Shown here: positions 1-7,891 of the stretch, piece after piece
Position numbering within the stretch: position 1 is the first letter of the stretch
Layout of the letters: every line of letters starts with the position of its first letter
Assembly: GCA_041568735.1 (NCBI GenBank)
Contig: JBFFZG010000043.1
Coordinates: forward strand, 1 to 21,138
Source: WTJY01 sp041568735
GTDB taxonomy: Bacteria; Chloroflexota; Anaerolineae; Promineifilales; Promineifilaceae
DNA: 21,138 bases
Direction of reading: 5' to 3'
Position numbers and translations under genes: made by a program
The notes under the pieces: generated by a model
Database searches by the model: none
What the model saw: only the letters and a program-made list of their open reading frames with translations
Told to the model about the DNA's origin: nothing

Positions 1-30
1 GGTCGATCGCCGAAGCGGCGGCGCTGGTCG

Positions 31-606
31 ATGGCTAAGCGGCGCCGGCTGACCCGCCGGCTGGTGGTTGAACAGGCAGCGGCCCTGGCCGACGCGGCCG
101 CCGATCCGGCGGCCGTTTCCCTGGCTGCCCTGGCCGCCGCCCTGGAAATCCGCGTGCCGTCCCTCTACAACCACATCGACGGCCAGGCCGACCTGCTCCA
201 GGCGCTGGCGGTGGTGGGCTTGGAGCAGCTGCTGGCCGATCTGCGTGCCGCCGTCGACGGCCGGGTGGGGCGGGAGGCGCTGTGGGCCGCTGCGGCCGCC
301 TACCGCCGCTTCGCCCACACCCATCCGGGGCTCTACCCCCTGACCCTGCAGGCCCCGGCCGCCGGAGGTGAACCCGGGCGGCTGTCGGCCGAACTGGTGC
401 AGCTCCTGCGGCTGATCCTGGCCTCCGTCGGCATCCAGGGGGAGGCGGCCATCCACGCCATCCGCGCCTTCCGGGCGCTGGTGCACGGCTTTGTCTCTCT
501 CGAAATCGCCGGAGGGTTTGATCTGCCCGCCAGCCGGGAAGAAAGCTTTCACCTCCTCCTGGGGACCTATCTCGACGGGCTGCTTCAGACCTCAGTCGGT
601 CGTTGA
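31..606 (+). CDS. TetR-family transcriptional regulator with WHG C-terminal domain
   Basis: The 191-residue product is a one-component DNA-binding regulator. The N-terminal helix-turn-helix spans about residues 28-50, with the typical PSLYNHIDGQADLL recognition-helix region. The C-terminal part (about 85-185) matches the WHG-type ligand domain (TetR_C_33), including HTHPGLYPL at about 97-104 and VHG at 151-153. It is the only plus-strand gene, and its last 15 bp overlap the 3' end of the GNAT gene, tail to tail. It therefore does not share a promoter with the sulfatase operon, and its target is unknown. No clear ribosome binding site precedes the ATG, and the frame stays open to the window edge, so the true start may lie upstream. 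The ligand cannot be read from sequence. Confidence 0.85.
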   Translation: MAKRRRLTRRLVVEQAAALADAAADPAAVSLAALAAALEIRVPSLYNHIDGQADLLQALAVVGLEQLLADLRAAVDGRVGREALWAAAAAYRRFAHTHPGLYPLTLQAPAAGGEPGRLSAELVQLLRLILASVGIQGEAAIHAIRAFRALVHGFVSLEIAGGFDLPASREESFHLLLGTYLDGLLQTSVGR

Positions 607-1650
607 ACGGCTCGCCGAGGGACGGCCAACCGGCCGCCGCGGTCCTTCCTCCCGCCTCTGCCCCCAGGCGATGCGCGGGTCGACGCGGCGGACCAGCCGG
701 TAGGCGACCGGCTCGAAGCCGCGCCGGGGCCAGAATCGAGAGGCGGTTAGATTGGTGCTGCGCCAGTCGGCTTCGACCCAGGCGTAGCCGGCCGCCCGGG
801 CGTGGGAAAGCCCGTGGGTGGTCAGGGCGCGGCCGATCCCCTGCCCGCGCCGCGCCGGAACTGTGCCGGCAATGCCCAGGCTGAGGCAGCGATCGGGCAG
901 CAGCAGGTCATCGGCCGCCGGCTCGGCCGGCCAGTAGCCCTGAAATCCAACCGGCTCCCCGTCCAGAAAAGCCAGCCAGATCGTCCGGGTTGGATCTCCG
1001 GCCAGCCGGGACCAGCTCTCGCCCACGGCGGCCTCCTCTTCCGGCAGCTGCAGCCCCCAGACTGGTTCCCGCACCTGGTGGCGCCAGATCAGGTCGGAAA
1101 AGCCGGCCAGAAACGGGGCATCCTCTCCGGCCGCCCGCCGAATTTCCAGACCGGGGGGATCGCTTTCGACGAGGGGCCGATCGCGCGACAAATCGCACAG
1201 GCCGTAGACCTGTTCGAGGCCGAAGCTCAGGGAAAACCAGCGGTCAACCAGGCCGGCGTCCCCGCTGTGGACGACGGCAAAATGGAAAAAGCAGCCGGCC
1301 GCCACCCATTCGGCGCCGAGCGCGGCGTAGAGGTCACGCAGAATCTCGATCGGCTGATCCGCCGCCGCAGCCCAGCCGGCCGGCCGCACCCAGCCCGAGC
1401 GACCCCAGACCGGGTCGATGACCTGTTCGCCGATCAGATAGGCGGCCAGCCGCCCCCCCTGAACCGCGGCCACACCGGCACTGTGGCGCTGGCGCCAGAC
1501 CGCCTCCACCGCCGCGAGGGCCGCCGTCTCACCGGCAAAACGCTCCGGCAGGGCCGCATGACGCTGCCGGTCCCGCCGCTGCCGCCCGGCCAGGAGGCCG
1601 GCGGCTTCCGCCAGCAGCGCGCTCGTGAAGGGGACGAGATCGGCCGTCAC
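592..1650 (-). CDS. GNAT-family N-acetyltransferase (two GNAT-like halves)
   Basis: This is a 352-residue protein when started at the GTG at 1650. That start has an AAGGGAGGG ribosome binding site just upstream and leaves a 22 bp gap after the flavin oxidase. The longer ATG start at 1704 would overlap that gene and adds a non-homologous N-terminus. The C-terminal GNAT domain (about 168-325) carries the acetyl-CoA-binding motif RRGQGIGRA (about 267-275) and the late SRFWPRRGFEP segment (about 304-314). The N-terminal half looks like a second, degenerate GNAT fold without a clear motif A. It is the last gene of the five-gene sulfatase operon. The acceptor is unknown; an amine released in the pathway is possible but is inference. 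Confidence 0.85.
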   Translation of the reverse strand: MTADLVPFTSALLAEAAGLLAGRQRRDRQRHAALPERFAGETAALAAVEAVWRQRHSAGVAAVQGGRLAAYLIGEQVIDPVWGRSGWVRPAGWAAAADQPIEILRDLYAALGAEWVAAGCFFHFAVVHSGDAGLVDRWFSLSFGLEQVYGLCDLSRDRPLVESDPPGLEIRRAAGEDAPFLAGFSDLIWRHQVREPVWGLQLPEEEAAVGESWSRLAGDPTRTIWLAFLDGEPVGFQGYWPAEPAADDLLLPDRCLSLGIAGTVPARRGQGIGRALTTHGLSHARAAGYAWVEADWRSTNLTASRFWPRRGFEPVAYRLVRRVDPRIAWGQRREEGPRRPVGRPSASRSTTD

Positions 1651-1672
1651 CGCCTGCCCTCCCTTCCTTTCG

Positions 1673-2866
1673 TCATGGGTTCTTCCGGCCCGCCTCACCC
1701 CCATTTTCCGGGAAGCGAAACGGGCGCCAATCGAGCGTCAGCGGCTCGCCCAGGACCATCTGGGCCAGACCTTCGCCGATGGCCGCGGCGTGTTTGAAGC
1801 CGTGGCCGGAACAGGGGGAGGCCAGGAGGACCCGGTCGCTGTCCGGGTGGAAGTCGACGAGAAAGTGCTCGTCCGGCGTGACTGTGTAGAGGCAGGCCTC
1901 CGCCTTCAGGCAGCGATCGGTCACCCCGTCCAGCCGGGGCGCCACGAAGCGCTCGAACATCGCCTGGATCTCTGCCGGCCGCACCTGCCGGTCGACGGTA
2001 TCCGCCCCGGTCGTCCGGTCGTACTGCTCCGTCAGGACTTTGACCCCCGGCGTGCCCCCGGGCAAGATCGGAAACACCCCGAGCAGATCCCCGGATCGCT
2101 CGCCGATCCAGATCAGCCAGGGGAAACGGTCCGCGGCAAACAGCGCCGGATCTTCAACCTCGAACCAGTACAGCAACTGGCGGTAAACTTTGAGCTGACC
2201 GGCAGCGGATCGGGGCATGAAGGCCGGCATCCAGGGACCGGCGGCCAGGATCAGCCGCTCGCCCCGGTAGCTGCCGCGGTCGGTAACCACCGTCACCCCA
2301 TCCCGATCGAACCGGGTTTCGCCCACCCGCTCGCCGAAATGGAGCACCGCCCCCCGCTGCGCGGCCAGGTCGAGCTGGGCCTGAATGATTGGCTCCAGCC
2401 GCAGCAGGCCGTTTGTCGGTTCAAAATAGGCGGTTTCGTGGTCCCCGATGCGCACCAGCGGCATCTGCCGGCGGACCTCGGCCGCGCTGCAGAGCCGGTG
2501 GTCGATGGCGAACTGTTCCGCCAGAGCGGTGGTGTGGCCAATAAAATCCGACCGCCCGTGGAAATGGGGACCGCCTTCTCGAGACCCAATAATGTAGCCG
2601 CCGGTCAGATGGAGGAGCGGCCGGCCGCTTTCCACTTCCAGGGCGCGCCAGAGATCGTAGGCACGCCGCACGAGCGGCACGTAGGCCGCCCCTTCACCGA
2701 CCGCCTGCCGGATCATCCGGGATTCCCCGTGAGACGAGCCCAGAGCGTGCGGCGGATGAAACTGGTCGATCCCCAGAACGGTCACCCCCCGGCCGGCCAG
2801 CTGGTAGACGGCCGCGCTGCCCATGGCCCCCAGGCCGACGACAATGACCTCAACCGATCGGCTCAT
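1673..2866 (-). CDS. FAD-dependent N-methyl amino acid oxidase (monomeric sarcosine oxidase / N-methyltryptophan oxidase family)
   Basis: The 397-residue protein belongs to the DAO/MSOX flavoenzymes, which oxidise N-methyl groups of secondary or tertiary amino acids and release formaldehyde and peroxide. The N-terminus has the Rossmann motif VVGLGAMGSA, followed by the MSOX/SolA signature GSSHGESRMIRQAV (about 43-56). Near the C-terminus, ACLYTVTPDEHF holds a cysteine (about residue 325) at the place of the covalent FAD cysteine of MSOX and SolA, and SGHGFK follows (about 353-358). I chose the ATG at 2866 over the GTG at 2878 because a GGTGGGAG ribosome binding site lies at the right distance before it. 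It lies 21 bp downstream of the SDR and 22 bp upstream of the GNAT gene. The substrate is not determined; dimethylglycine or sarcosine fits the choline-sulfatase context. Confidence 0.88.
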   Translation of the reverse strand: MSRSVEVIVVGLGAMGSAAVYQLAGRGVTVLGIDQFHPPHALGSSHGESRMIRQAVGEGAAYVPLVRRAYDLWRALEVESGRPLLHLTGGYIIGSREGGPHFHGRSDFIGHTTALAEQFAIDHRLCSAAEVRRQMPLVRIGDHETAYFEPTNGLLRLEPIIQAQLDLAAQRGAVLHFGERVGETRFDRDGVTVVTDRGSYRGERLILAAGPWMPAFMPRSAAGQLKVYRQLLYWFEVEDPALFAADRFPWLIWIGERSGDLLGVFPILPGGTPGVKVLTEQYDRTTGADTVDRQVRPAEIQAMFERFVAPRLDGVTDRCLKAEACLYTVTPDEHFLVDFHPDSDRVLLASPCSGHGFKHAAAIGEGLAQMVLGEPLTLDWRPFRFPENGGEAGRKNP

Positions 2867-2887
2867 CGACGCTCCCACCGTCTGGGA

Positions 2888-3592
2888 TCAGACCGACCGG
2901 GTCAGCCCGCCGTCAATCCGCAGATTCTGCCCGGAAATATAGCCGGCTTCGTCGGAAACGAGGAAGCGGACGGCGGCCGCGATTTCGGCGACCGTGCCGT
3001 AGCGCCCCATCGGAATGCGGCCGCGGTTGGCTTCGCTTTCCGGGTAGCTGTCGATGAACCCCGGCAGCAGATTGTTCATGCGAATGCCATCGGCGGCGTA
3101 CCGGTCGGCGTACAGCTTGGCAAAACTCCCCAGGGCGGCCCGCAGGCTGCAGGAGACGGGGAAGGCGGGGTCCGGCTCGTAGGCGGCGAAAGTCGAGATA
3201 TTGACGAAGGCGCCGCCGCCCTGCTTCTGCATGTGCGGCGTCACCAGGCGGGCCATGCGCACGACATTGAGCAGGAGCAGGTCGAGCCCGGTGTGCCAGG
3301 CCTCGTCCGAGATGTCGAGCAGCGGCCCCTTGGGGGCGTGGCCGGTGTTGTTGACCACGGCGTCGATCCGGCCGAAGCGGGCCAGGGTCTGCTCGACCAG
3401 CGCGGCCAGGTCGGCCGGGCGGGTCACCGACCCCGTCAGGCCGAGGCCGTCGAGCTCGGCGGCCAGCGAAATCGCGCCGCCGCTGTTGGAAAGGAGGGCG
3501 ACCTGCCAGCCGGCAGCGGCCAGGTCGCGGGCGACTGCCGCCCCCATTCCCCTGCCGGCCGCGGTGATGATCGCCGTCTTTTTTTCACTCAT
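2888..3592 (-). CDS. SDR-family oxidoreductase with degenerate YxxxK catalytic motif
   Basis: This 234-residue protein is a classical-length short-chain dehydrogenase/reductase. The cofactor loop AAGRGMGAA (about 11-19) is present with the first glycine replaced by alanine. NNTG (81-84) stands for the usual NNAG, Asn109 and Ser133 are kept, and the C-terminus is SGQNLRIDGGLTRSV. At the catalytic position the protein reads VSCSLRAAL, so the Tyr and Lys of YxxxK appear as Ser147 and Arg151. The enzyme may therefore be catalytically altered or serve a non-redox role. I recall a similar SDR subgroup in proteobacteria, but that is memory rather than a search. The ATG at 3592 has a strong GGAGGAAA site. 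It sits 31 bp after the sulfatase and 21 bp before the flavin oxidase. Confidence 0.85.
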   Translation of the reverse strand: MSEKKTAIITAAGRGMGAAVARDLAAAGWQVALLSNSGGAISLAAELDGLGLTGSVTRPADLAALVEQTLARFGRIDAVVNNTGHAPKGPLLDISDEAWHTGLDLLLLNVVRMARLVTPHMQKQGGGAFVNISTFAAYEPDPAFPVSCSLRAALGSFAKLYADRYAADGIRMNNLLPGFIDSYPESEANRGRIPMGRYGTVAEIAAAVRFLVSDEAGYISGQNLRIDGGLTRSV

Positions 3593-3623
3593 TGAACGAT
3601 TTTCCTCCAGATAGTTCGTCTTT

Positions 3624-5207
3624 CTAATGGCCTGTTGAACCCGGATGCCGGCCGGCCTGCGCCCCGTCGGGCGGAGGCACTTCCGGGATGGGATAGCGGG
3701 CGGTTCGTTCGAGCACGTTCAGGTCGAGGTGGCTGCGCATGTACTTCTGCGAGGCATCGTCGAGCGGCTGGAAATCCCACGGAAGGAAGCGCCCCTGGCG
3801 CAGCGCCTGATCGACGAGCCGCCGGCGCCGCTGGCTGGCCAGCACCTGCCGGTGCAGTTCTTCCAGCGACCAGCGCTCGTTCATTTCGGCGAAAAAGGCG
3901 TCCCGCACCGGCCGGAATTCGGGCTCGGCCGCCAGATTGCGCCGCTCCAGGGGATCCGCCTCCAGATCATAGAGCTGCTCCGGATCGGGGGCGCTGTAAA
4001 TGTACTTGTAGCGGCCGCGGCGGATCATCACCAGCGGGGCGATCGCCCCTTCGCCGAGCATCTCCCCCAGGACGGCCGCGTCCGGGTCTTCGGCTCCGCC
4101 CTGCAGAAGCGGGAGCAGACTGCGGCCGTCCAGCGGCGCGGCTGGAGGCGGCGCCTGGCCGCCGCCGGCGAGATCGGCCAGCGTCGGGAGCAGGTCGACA
4201 AGCGAAACCGGCTGCCCGACCCGCCGGGGAGCAAATCGGCCGGGCGCGTGCACGAGCAGGGGAACCCGGCAGGCCCATTCAAAAAAGGACATCTTGTACC
4301 ACATCCCCCGCTCCCCCAGCATCTCACCGTGATCGGCCAGGAAGATGACGATGGTGTTCTCACGCTGGCCGGTCGCCTCCAGCGCCGCCAGCAGCTCGCC
4401 GACCTTGTCGTCGATGTAGCTGATCATGCCGTAGTAGGCGTGACGGGCGGCCCGGATGCGCCCCTCGGTCTGGGCGTAATCCTCCATGGCGCAGACATGG
4501 TAGAGCCGCCGGCTGTGGGGATCGAGCGCCTCATCGGGGAGCGCCGGCACGGCCGGCAGGTCGATTTCGTCCGGGTCATACCGATCCCAGTAGGGGCGGG
4601 TGATGGCGAACGGGTCGTGGGGATGGGTGAACGAAGCGAGCAGGAAAAACGGCCGTTCGTCCTCGCGGCGGGCCAGGTTGAAGAGCTCCCGGCGGGCGTG
4701 GTAGGCGACCTCTTCATCGAAGTCGAGCTGGTTGCTCGCCACGCAGAGCCCGGCCTGGACCACGCTGAGCATGTTGTGGTACCAGGACGGCCGTTCGGCA
4801 AAATTTTCCCAGTCGGGCGTCCAGCCATAATCCGACGGGTAGATATCGGTCGTCAGCCGCTCTTCGAAGCCGTGGAGCTGGTCCGGGCCGACGAAGTGCA
4901 TTTTTCCGGCCAGGGCGGTCCGGTAGCCGGCCGCCCGCAGGTAGTGGGCGAAGGTCGGCACGTCAGCCGCGAAGTGGGCGGCATTGTCGTAGGCGCCGAT
5001 GCGGGACGGGAGCTGGCCGGCCATCATCGAAAAGCGAGAGGGAGCGCAGAGCGGGCTGCTGCAGTAGGTTCGCTCGAAAAGAACCCCTTCGGCTGCCAGC
5101 CGGCTCATGTGCGGCGTGCGCACGATCGGATGGCCGTAGAAAGGGAGGGCGGGCGCCGCCAGCTGGTCGGCCATGATCAGGAGGATATTGGGCAGGTCTC
5201 GTTTCAT
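3624..5207 (-). CDS. betC: Choline-sulfatase (BetC-type, type I sulfatase)
   Basis: The 527-residue protein is very similar in motif order to BetC, which hydrolyses choline-O-sulfate to choline and sulfate. The sulfatase signature CAPSR has Cys54 as the residue converted to formylglycine. Metal and sulfate ligands appear as Asp14 (IMADQ), Lys102 and His104 (GKMHFVGPDQ), and Asp292 and His293 (FLADHGE). GFEERLTTDIYPSDYGWTPD (about 113-132) is typical of BetC. The C-terminal block (about 455-505, VLASQRRRRLVDQALR and PWDFQPLDDASQKYM) matches the choline-sulfatase C-terminal domain, which sets this family apart from other sulfatases. No signal peptide is seen, so the enzyme is probably cytoplasmic. 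Activity needs a formylglycine-generating enzyme, which is not in the window, and no transporter is adjacent. It lies 46 bp downstream of the alcohol dehydrogenase in the same operon. Confidence 0.92.
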   Translation of the reverse strand: MKRDLPNILLIMADQLAAPALPFYGHPIVRTPHMSRLAAEGVLFERTYCSSPLCAPSRFSMMAGQLPSRIGAYDNAAHFAADVPTFAHYLRAAGYRTALAGKMHFVGPDQLHGFEERLTTDIYPSDYGWTPDWENFAERPSWYHNMLSVVQAGLCVASNQLDFDEEVAYHARRELFNLARREDERPFFLLASFTHPHDPFAITRPYWDRYDPDEIDLPAVPALPDEALDPHSRRLYHVCAMEDYAQTEGRIRAARHAYYGMISYIDDKVGELLAALEATGQRENTIVIFLADHGEMLGERGMWYKMSFFEWACRVPLLVHAPGRFAPRRVGQPVSLVDLLPTLADLAGGGQAPPPAAPLDGRSLLPLLQGGAEDPDAAVLGEMLGEGAIAPLVMIRRGRYKYIYSAPDPEQLYDLEADPLERRNLAAEPEFRPVRDAFFAEMNERWSLEELHRQVLASQRRRRLVDQALRQGRFLPWDFQPLDDASQKYMRSHLDLNVLERTARYPIPEVPPPDGAQAGRHPGSTGH

Positions 5208-5253
5208 TGAACTGTTTCCAACAATCAGTTGCCCGGGCTGCCGGCCAACCGGC

Positions 5254-6342
5254 TCACGAAAATACGATCACATTGCGCAGGGCTTCTCCCGTCCGCACCG
5301 AGGCGATCGCCTCGTTGATCTGCTCGAGCGGGTAGCGGGCGGTAATCAGCTCGTCGAGCTTGAGGATCCCTTCCCGATAGAGGTCGACCAGCCGGGGGAT
5401 GTCGATTTCGATTCGGGCGGAGCCCATTTTACTGCCGAGGATGCGCTGGCCGTCCCCGGCGAAATCCCCGGCCTCGAGGCTGACCCGATCGCCGGTGGCC
5501 GGCATGCCGACGATGACCAGGGTGCCGGAACGCCGGAGCAGGGTCAGCCCCTGCTCGATCGCCCGGCTGCTGCCGACGGTGACGAAGACGAAATCCGCTC
5601 CCCGGCCGCCGGTGAGCGCCCGCACCCGCTCGCGCACATCGCCGGCCGCCGCGTTGACCGCGTGGGTGGCGCCAAATTCCCGGGCGGCCGCCAGCTTGCC
5701 GTCGACGAGGTCGAGGGCGATGATAGGCCGGCCGCCGGCGAGGGCGGCTCCCTGAATGCTGTTGAGGCCGACCCCACCCGCGCCGATGACGATCACGCTG
5801 CTGCCGGCCGGAACGGCGGCCGTTTTGGTGACCGCCCCCAGTCCGGTAATGACGCCGCAGGCGAGCAGGGAGGCGCTGTCGAGCGGGATTTCCCGCGGAA
5901 TGCGCACCACCTGTGAAGCGTGGACGACGACCTGTTCGGCAAAGGCGCCGGTGCGCAGTCCCTGAACGACCGGCCGGCCGCTCCGATCGCGAAGCCGGCT
6001 TACCCGGTCGAGCGCAAACGAGCCTTCACAGAGGTAGGGTTCGCCGCGATCGCAAAAGAAGCAGCGGCCGCAGGCGCGAATCAGGGTGACGACGACGTGA
6101 TCCCCCGGCTCCAGACCGGTCACATCGGCACCGACAGCGGCCACGATGCCGGAGGCCTCGTGGCCGTAGACGGCCGGCAGCGTTCCACCCCAGACCCCAT
6201 CCATGGCGTGGATATCACTGTGGCAGATGGCGCAGGCGGCCAATCGAACGCTCACTTCCCCGTTTTGCGGCGGCCCAATTTCGAGGGATTCGACGACCAG
6301 GGGGGCGCCAAATTCACGACAGACGGCGGCTTGAATCGACAT
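5254..6342 (-). CDS. Zinc-dependent alcohol dehydrogenase, class III-like (first gene of the sulfatase operon)
   Basis: The 362-residue protein is a medium-chain zinc dehydrogenase. Catalytic zinc ligands are Cys40 (CHSD), His61-Glu62 (GHE) and Cys161 (ACGVITG). The structural zinc site is Cys91, Cys94, Cys97 and Cys105. The cofactor motif GAGGVG (187-192) is followed by Asp211 at the end of the second strand, which favours NAD over NADP. The Cys pattern and ACGVITG region resemble the class III / formaldehyde-type group (thiol-adduct or NDMA-type dehydrogenases). The ATG at 6342 follows an AGGAGA site. In the operon it could oxidise choline or the formaldehyde released by the downstream oxidase; both are inference. 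A paralogue lies at 18227-19306. Confidence 0.9.
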   Translation of the reverse strand: MSIQAAVCREFGAPLVVESLEIGPPQNGEVSVRLAACAICHSDIHAMDGVWGGTLPAVYGHEASGIVAAVGADVTGLEPGDHVVVTLIRACGRCFFCDRGEPYLCEGSFALDRVSRLRDRSGRPVVQGLRTGAFAEQVVVHASQVVRIPREIPLDSASLLACGVITGLGAVTKTAAVPAGSSVIVIGAGGVGLNSIQGAALAGGRPIIALDLVDGKLAAAREFGATHAVNAAAGDVRERVRALTGGRGADFVFVTVGSSRAIEQGLTLLRRSGTLVIVGMPATGDRVSLEAGDFAGDGQRILGSKMGSARIEIDIPRLVDLYREGILKLDELITARYPLEQINEAIASVRTGEALRNVIVFS

Positions 6343-6682
6343 CTCTATCTCCTATAACGCCGGGCGGCGCCGGCGCGCGAGGTTTAGCGGCCAATCGTAG
6401 CATGATGGCCCCCTTTCAACCAGACAGACTCCTCGATCCGAGTCCGTCTGCGGCCGGCAGCTGGGTTCGGGAAGCGGCCGCACACTGCCAGAAGCACATC
6501 TCGAACCCGATCGAGGCCTGAGTTACGGTCAGGTCCAGCGTCCGGCGACCATCGAACACGGCGACGCCAGCCCGAAGTATATTCTCAAGATGGCATATCC
6601 CCATTCAGCCAGCGATAGATTTTCTTCTTGAACCAGGATCAAAAGCCCATCGCCTTAGACGCGGCGCAGGTGAGTTTTCAGA
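6343..6682. other. 340 bp stretch without a supported gene
   Basis: The region separates the start of the sulfatase operon from the end of the glycosyltransferase gene. Its composition is less GC-rich than its surroundings, especially 6560-6720. A 62-codon minus-strand frame (6416-6604) and a short minus frame with a hydrophobic run (AEWGYAILRIYFGLA, about 6544-6588) can be read, but neither has a ribosome binding site or a recognisable family. It probably holds the operon promoter and possibly a decayed gene. On the minus strand TTGAAA (6414-6419) and TACGAT (6394-6399) are only 14 bp apart, too close for a confident promoter. Confidence 0.5.
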
Positions 6683-7891
6683 TTATGCACCGTCGACCGC
6701 CTCATTTTTATCGCCTTCACCGGCGTTCGGCTGCGATTTTTGACCCCCAATTCGCTTTCTTAAAATGCCGGCGAGGAATTGAAAAATCCGCTGCGATTTC
6801 AGCCAATCTCTCTGATCCGGATCGAGCCGGGCCCACCTCCGGTAGAGCTTGATGTACAGCCGCTGTTCGGCGATCCGCGGGCGGCGATCGGGCCGCCTGA
6901 CGGCGACGGGGGCGGCCGCGTGTTCGCCAATGACTTCCCGATAAATTTTTACCAGCCCGGCCACGCTCGGCATCAGGCCGGAGTGGGCGCGCACGAGGTC
7001 CCGCACCCGGGCGGATTCGCCCGGATCGTAGCGGTCGATCTGGGCCAGGACGTGCCGGGACTCCAGGGGTTCGGTCAGCGCCTGAAAGCCGAAATTGAGC
7101 GGCCGCAGCCGTTCGAAATCCGCGGCGGTGACAAACGGGCCGACTCCGCCGAAATCGCACAGGATGACAGCCGCCCCAACCGCCATCGCCTCGAGGGCGG
7201 CCTTGGCCTTGGCGAACACCAGGTCATAGCGACCGAGCAGCTCTTCCGGCCGGTCGACAACCGCTCCCATGCCGGCCCCGGCCACATCCAGGGGGATTCC
7301 AGCCTGGCGGCAGGCCTCCTGGACGGCGGTCAGGTGGGTGTTTGGCCGGGCGTAGTTGCTGAAAACGAGCGCCCGTGCCGGCCTCGCGGGCAGCGGCGGC
7401 CGGGGCTGGAAGCGGTTGGTATCGACAAAATTGAAGATCAGCCTTGCCTCCTCGCGGGGAACACCCTCGCGGACCAGCCGCTCGACACAGCCCTGGCTGA
7501 CGCCAAAAAAACGGCGAATTTGTGGAGAAAGCGGCGTTATTTCGTGATTCGAGACATGGGCGTGGCAGAGATAGATGGCCGGGGTTTGGGGATAGTGGGC
7601 CAGGGCCAGCCGCGTCGTGATATTGTGATGTCCGTGAATGATATCCGGGGCAAAATCCAGCCGTTTCAGATTGGTGACCACGGGGATCCCGGCCGCTTCC
7701 AGTTCGGAAGAGATAACCCCTTTCTCCAGGGTAAAAACCGCTGCCCGGTGCCCCTGCCGGCAGAGTTCCAGGGCCAGATCCCGCACATAGAGGGTGGTGC
7801 CGCTGCGGTTCCACAGATGAATGTTGGTGATCAAGACATTTAAACCGACCGGCTGATCTCCTGCAAATCTGGGTGCCTGGTGGCGTTTCAA
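6683..7891 (-). CDS. Glycosyltransferase family 4-like protein
   Basis: The protein has a GT-B fold. The N-terminal half begins NVLITNIHLWNRSGTTLYVR, the glycine-rich opening of GT4 enzymes, followed by an acceptor domain with HGHHN and CHAHVSNHE. The C-terminal donor-binding half includes AKAKAALEAMAVGAAVILCD, which holds the conserved glutamate region. The last 60 residues are basic and may contact the membrane surface. The start is uncertain. The frame is open to 8044, but the upstream part looks non-coding and overlaps the acyltransferase. A TTG at 7891 overlaps the stop of the 31-codon remnant ORF (TTGA), giving 402 residues; another TTG lies at 7834. No ATG or GTG sits at the homology boundary. 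It probably adds a sugar to a surface glycan, given the flippase and acyltransferase upstream. The sugar is unknown. Confidence 0.8.
   Translation of the reverse strand: MKRHQAPRFAGDQPVGLNVLITNIHLWNRSGTTLYVRDLALELCRQGHRAAVFTLEKGVISSELEAAGIPVVTNLKRLDFAPDIIHGHHNITTRLALAHYPQTPAIYLCHAHVSNHEITPLSPQIRRFFGVSQGCVERLVREGVPREEARLIFNFVDTNRFQPRPPLPARPARALVFSNYARPNTHLTAVQEACRQAGIPLDVAGAGMGAVVDRPEELLGRYDLVFAKAKAALEAMAVGAAVILCDFGGVGPFVTAADFERLRPLNFGFQALTEPLESRHVLAQIDRYDPGESARVRDLVRAHSGLMPSVAGLVKIYREVIGEHAAAPVAVRRPDRRPRIAEQRLYIKLYRRWARLDPDQRDWLKSQRIFQFLAGILRKRIGGQKSQPNAGEGDKNEAVDGA

Noticed and set aside
1625..3595. Plus-strand open frame of 656 codons
   Set aside because: It lies antisense to the flavin oxidase and SDR genes, which have clear families and ribosome binding sites. 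Its translation is rich in Pro, Gly and Arg without domains, as expected of a shadow in GC-rich DNA.
3645..5210. Plus-strand open frame of 521 codons
   Set aside because: It is the antisense shadow of the choline-sulfatase gene and shows no domain.
6394..6419. TTGAAA/TACGAT pair as promoter of the sulfatase operon
   Set aside because: The spacing is 14 bp, too short for a sigma70 promoter; a promoter is expected here but was not located.
6416..6604. Minus-strand 62-codon frame in the gap before the sulfatase operon
   Set aside because: It has no ribosome binding site, no family and no hydrophobic or motif pattern; it is mentioned under the gap but not called as a gene.
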